DNA from: an uncultured Erysipelotrichaceae bacterium
Lineage (GTDB): Bacteria > Bacillota_I > Bacilli_A > RFN20 > CAG-826
Direction of reading: 5' to 3'
DNA: 64,000 bases
Assembly: GCA_902802905.1 (NCBI GenBank)
Contig: CADCNT010000006.1
Coordinates: 1-64,000 of the forward strand
The position numbers and the translations under genes are program-made. Numbering within the stretch: position 1 is the stretch's first letter; every line of letters begins with the position of its first letter. Below the pieces are notes generated by a model. It was not told where the DNA came from. It saw only the letters and a list, made by a program, of their open reading frames with translations, and ran no database searches. This document shows positions 61,130 to 64,000 of the stretch, piece by piece.

Positions 61130-62031
61130 CGATATTTACTAATATCAAGCCATTCACCCATTTCAAAGTCGCACTTATCATCATCTAAAATAAGTGTTCC
61201 CTTAGCAGGAGTGAATGTCATCTCTGAAAAATAAATCTTGCCGTTGATATTATATAAATCCACTCTCACAAATGGGAATGGAGCGGCTAACTTCTCAGCA
61301 ACCTTAACCATCTCATCAAAGTTAGATGGTTTTTTTAATGGATAATCAGTCTTTTTCCAACCATTAAATTGGCTGCCATCAAACGGAGTCCAATCAATGT
61401 AATAGTTGTTATATCTAATGTCTACTCCTCTAGAAGTAACAACATATAAATTCTTTGCTTTACCATTAAAAACATGAATCTTGTATTCAGTAGGAAGCTT
61501 GCCATTTTCTAACATTAACTCTTCGACAATGATTTGTGGTTTGATCTTACTGTAGTGGAGTTCGACAGTTTTCTTACCATAGTTAGTTTTAAGCCATTTA
61601 TCGAATTTCTTTTTTAACTCAGAAATATTTATTTTTGATTTGTCCCAACAGATATAGTTCATTGCGCATCCATGTGAACATTTCATCGCAAATTGATTTG
61701 GAAGTTTATCAAAATCAATGTCATCAAACTTATCAAAAACCCCGACACATTTAATTAATAACTCGTCGTAGCCCTGCTCTTTTACGTAATCACGAACACC
61801 TACTCTACCAGCACATTTAGAGACTAAATCCCATTTAGGATAGACATATAAACGAAGGTATTGGAGCTTTTCTGTATAACGAGACAATTTTTTCCAATCG
61901 AGTTTATGATGGGTGATGTATTTATATTGATAGGAAATATATGCTTTCTTGGAAGCACATTTAACAATACCCCTAAAAGGAGTTACTAACGCTCTTTTAA
62001 ATTTGTTTTCTTTAAGTCTTGGGTTAAGCAT
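61126..62031 (-). CDS. TupA-like ATP-grasp protein
   Basis: A 301-residue protein of the TupA-like ATP-grasp family, which joins amino acids to polysaccharides such as teichuronopeptide. Family landmarks are DKLPNQFAMKCSHGCAMNY, the central PQIIVEELM and EYKIHVFNGKAK, and the C-terminal FPFVRVDLYNINGKIYFSEMTFTP with metal-binding Asp/Glu. It overlaps the flippase gene by 8 nt. Confidence 0.87.
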   Translation of the reverse strand: MLNPRLKENKFKRALVTPFRGIVKCASKKAYISYQYKYITHHKLDWKKLSRYTEKLQYLRLYVYPKWDLVSKCAGRVGVRDYVKEQGYDELLIKCVGVFDKFDDIDFDKLPNQFAMKCSHGCAMNYICWDKSKINISELKKKFDKWLKTNYGKKTVELHYSKIKPQIIVEELMLENGKLPTEYKIHVFNGKAKNLYVVTSRGVDIRYNNYYIDWTPFDGSQFNGWKKTDYPLKKPSNFDEMVKVAEKLAAPFPFVRVDLYNINGKIYFSEMTFTPAKGTLILDDDKCDFEMGEWLDISKYR

Positions 62032-63535
62032 TTTCTGGATTCTTCTTTCTTAAGAATGAGGACACTAAATCTTCCTTTAATAGGCCTAATACCACAATAT
62101 AGATAATAGCGTCGATAACCACTAAACCAACAAGTTCAATAATCATAGCGGCAACATGAGAAACATTTTTAGAAATTAATAAATTAAATAATGGATCTTT
62201 TATAAAGAATGTGATTACAAAGATTAAAGCAGTAACACATAAAATCTTTAAGGAGTTGAAATTAAAGATAGCTTTTTTAATCCATTTCCATGTGACGGAA
62301 ATAAGATAAGCAAGAATTAATAAGTCAGTAACAGCAGTGCCGACAGCAACTCCAACTGCAGGCATTGTCTTAAAGACATATTTACCAAATACAATTGATA
62401 AAACAATGTTAAGAATGGTGCCACCCAATAAAGCATAGAGATAATATTTCTCTTTCTTCATTGGCAATAAGACTTGTCCATAGATAATGTCACTAATGGA
62501 ATAGGTAAGCATCATGCTGCTTAATATTATTAAGACGCTTGGCGCGTTTAAATAACCTAGGTCATCTGTGAATGAATAATTACCAGAAATTAAGCCTGTG
62601 ATTGGTTTCGCTAATGTTGTCATAGTGGCAATAGCAGGTAAAACGATAAATAAACAAATATTGATTGCATAAGCATTCAACCTATTAAAGTATTTTTTGT
62701 CTTCTTGAGCATAACAAATCGCAGCCCGAGGAATAAACACTGTACTTAATGCGGTGATAACGCCAATAATGACATCAATTCCTTTGACACCAACAGAATA
62801 AGAAGCAACTTCATCTTTTCCTTGATCGATAAAGCCAAGAATAAAAGTATCTGTTTGGTTATAGAAAGAAATGATAAGTGTGATGGAGAACAACACTAGT
62901 AGTGGCTTGATGTATTGTTTAAACTCATATGGCATTGTTTTCCTAAAGGAAATATACTTGCGAGAATAGACTAGGTTTATCACTGTTGTTACTAAAGTAA
63001 CTGACGCAGTAATTAATGCATAAATATAGATGTCGCTTGGATTAGTAACGAAGATGATGATTAAAAGAGCACTTAATGCTAAAACAATAATGCTTCTAAC
63101 TGACATGTAGAACTGTTTTTCTAAAGCAATGAATAACCACTCAAAAGAGAAGGCTCCTGATAGGAAATTTATGGATAACAAGAAGATGATTTCACTATTG
63201 GTGGCAAAATCTTTAACAGAGAAGACTAGAGCACACATCAATCCAAACGATAACAATGTCGTCACCATTTGAATTAGCAGGAATGTTTGTGCTTTATTCG
63301 ATAGTTTTTCTTTATCATCTTTGACTTTCACACATTCTCTAATTGCTAGATTTGGAATGCCGACTTTAGCAAGAACTAAGAAATATAAAACAAAGGTATT
63401 ACACCAAGTATAAATACCTACACTAGCTGAACCTAAATAACGACAAACCCATGGGAATGTCATAAAAGATAATATCGTTAACACTAAAGTCCTGGCGATA
63501 TTGATGATAACGTTTGTACGAGTGCGATCGTTCAT
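62024..63535 (-). CDS. Polysaccharide flippase, Wzx/RfbX type
   Basis: A 503-residue MATE-like flippase with about 14 helices; typical start RTNVIINIARTLVLTILSF and FPWVCRYLGSASVGIYTW. It moves lipid-linked repeat units across the membrane. The ATG at 63535 is used instead of the longer frame from 63589, because a promoter TTCAAT-N17-TATAAT (63543-63571) ends 7 nt before this ATG, leaving no room for an upstream start; the transcript would be leaderless. Confidence 0.88.
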   Translation of the reverse strand: MNDRTRTNVIINIARTLVLTILSFMTFPWVCRYLGSASVGIYTWCNTFVLYFLVLAKVGIPNLAIRECVKVKDDKEKLSNKAQTFLLIQMVTTLLSFGLMCALVFSVKDFATNSEIIFLLSINFLSGAFSFEWLFIALEKQFYMSVRSIIVLALSALLIIIFVTNPSDIYIYALITASVTLVTTVINLVYSRKYISFRKTMPYEFKQYIKPLLVLFSITLIISFYNQTDTFILGFIDQGKDEVASYSVGVKGIDVIIGVITALSTVFIPRAAICYAQEDKKYFNRLNAYAINICLFIVLPAIATMTTLAKPITGLISGNYSFTDDLGYLNAPSVLIILSSMMLTYSISDIIYGQVLLPMKKEKYYLYALLGGTILNIVLSIVFGKYVFKTMPAVGVAVGTAVTDLLILAYLISVTWKWIKKAIFNFNSLKILCVTALIFVITFFIKDPLFNLLISKNVSHVAAMIIELVGLVVIDAIIYIVVLGLLKEDLVSSFLRKKNPENA

Positions 63536-63542
63536 GCAAAAT

Positions 63543-63571
63543 ATTATAACCTTGATATAGTTTGAATTGAA
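63543..63571 (-). promoter_or_regulatory. Promoter of the flippase-TupA operon
   Basis: Minus strand TTCAAT (63566-63571), 17-nt spacer, TATAAT (63543-63548), 7 nt from the ATG. Confidence 0.55.
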
Positions 63572-63638
63572 AAGATATATTTTCAACAATCCCCATATTG
63601 AACAATAATTCTAACTTTTTAATCGAGTATGATTTTGC

Positions 63639-63644
63639 TACAAT
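63639..63644 (+). promoter_or_regulatory. Extended -10 of the GT4 gene
   Basis: TTTTGC-TACAAT, the same 12 bases as before the FNT gene, 8 nt before the ATG. Confidence 0.5.
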
Positions 63645-63652
63645 ACTTTCAT

Positions 63653-64000
63653 ATGAAAATATTGGTTGTCTGTCAGTTTTATTATCCAGAGAACTTCATT
63701 ATCACCCAGTTTGCTGAACAAATGGCAGCGGATGGCTATGAAGTTCATGTTTTAACTGGCAAACCAAACTATGGGTATGGGTATATTCTTCCATCATACA
63801 AAAACATTTCTGAAGAAGTGGTTAATGGAGTCAATATTCATCGTGTCAATTTAAAGCCTAGAAAGAAATCAAGATTATCCATCATCAAGAACTATTTATC
63901 TTTCTGGAGAAACTCGAAAAAGTGGGTTAGAAAGTGCAAGATTGAATTTGACTATGTTTACTCTATGAGTTTAAGCCCAGTGACCATTTGTTCAGCTGGT
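63653..64000 (+). CDS. Glycosyltransferase, GT4 family, partial
   Basis: The first 116 residues of a GT-B glycosyltransferase resembling WbuB-type enzymes: MKILVVCQFYYPENFIITQ, then VHVLTGKPNYGYG. It is cut by the window edge, so the donor-binding domain is not seen. Divergent from the flippase gene; part of the surface-polysaccharide locus. Confidence 0.85.
   Translation, partial: MKILVVCQFYYPENFIITQFAEQMAADGYEVHVLTGKPNYGYGYILPSYKNISEEVVNGVNIHRVNLKPRKKSRLSIIKNYLSFWRNSKKWVRKCKIEFDYVYSMSLSPVTICSAG

Noticed and set aside
1-64000. Insertion sequences, prophage, CRISPR arrays or tRNA/rRNA genes
   Set aside because: No transposase, integrase, phage structural gene, regular repeat array or tRNA cloverleaf other than the tmRNA ends was seen.

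Overview
The window is low-GC chromosomal DNA from a single-membrane Firmicute-type bacterium. Evidence for this is the gdpP-rplI-dnaB-walJ-rlmH gene order, Shine-Dalgarno sites of the AGGAGG type, many lipoproteins with a lipobox and no LPXTG sorting signals, and a one-piece tmRNA. TGA is used as a stop codon (18313, 37662, rlmH), so this is not the Mycoplasma code. An uncultured gut Bacilli lineage (Erysipelotrichales / RF39-like) fits best, but this is inference: no 16S gene is present. No stretch over 300 bases lacks a gene or RNA.

Left part (1-10.4 kb): a small beta-repeat protein, a DMT-type transporter, a double-glycine (Nif11-like) leader peptide fused to a Cys4 zinc-ribbon-like tail, and a minus-strand phosphorelay operon (hybrid histidine kinase, receiver-EAL c-di-GMP phosphodiesterase, stand-alone Hpt). 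The phosphorelay is divergent from a sugar-binding-type lipoprotein. An AlkD-like DNA glycosylase, an unknown protein and a K+ channel follow.

Centre (10.4-40.6 kb): about 30 kb on the minus strand looks like one large glycan-utilisation region, most likely for acetylated beta-mannosides. It holds two GH130 phosphorylases, a GH2 enzyme, a clan GH-A lipoprotein hydrolase, four esterase-type proteins, three large secreted beta-sandwich (CBM-like) proteins, a sugar ABC transporter (binding lipoprotein, two permeases, a distant MsmK-like ATPase with an unusual C-terminal extension), a LacI regulator, an MFS transporter, phosphohexomutase and ManA. GH130 products (mannose-1-phosphate) could flow through the mutase to mannose-6-phosphate and through ManA to fructose-6-phosphate, all encoded here. 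Two inverted repeats of identical geometry (GTAAAC-N10-GTTTAY) precede two paralogous secreted proteins and are candidate LacI operators.

Right part (40.6-64 kb): a divergent promoter pair with a possible small structured RNA, an FNT-family channel, an ArsB-like permease, a TIR-LRR protein translationally coupled to an unknown gene, then the housekeeping run gdpP-rplI-dnaB-walJ-rlmH with a trailing M6-like metalloprotease lipoprotein. After these come a DUF1189-like membrane protein, a 1087-residue surface nuclease, tmRNA, DegV, a previously unlisted acidic microprotein and the start of a surface-polysaccharide locus (polymerase-like protein, TupA-like ATP-grasp, Wzx flippase, GT4 glycosyltransferase cut by the window edge).

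A recurring feature is a -10 box placed 6-11 nt before the ATG with no Shine-Dalgarno, which points to frequent leaderless transcripts for first genes, whereas operon-internal and lipoprotein genes mostly carry clear ribosome-binding sites.
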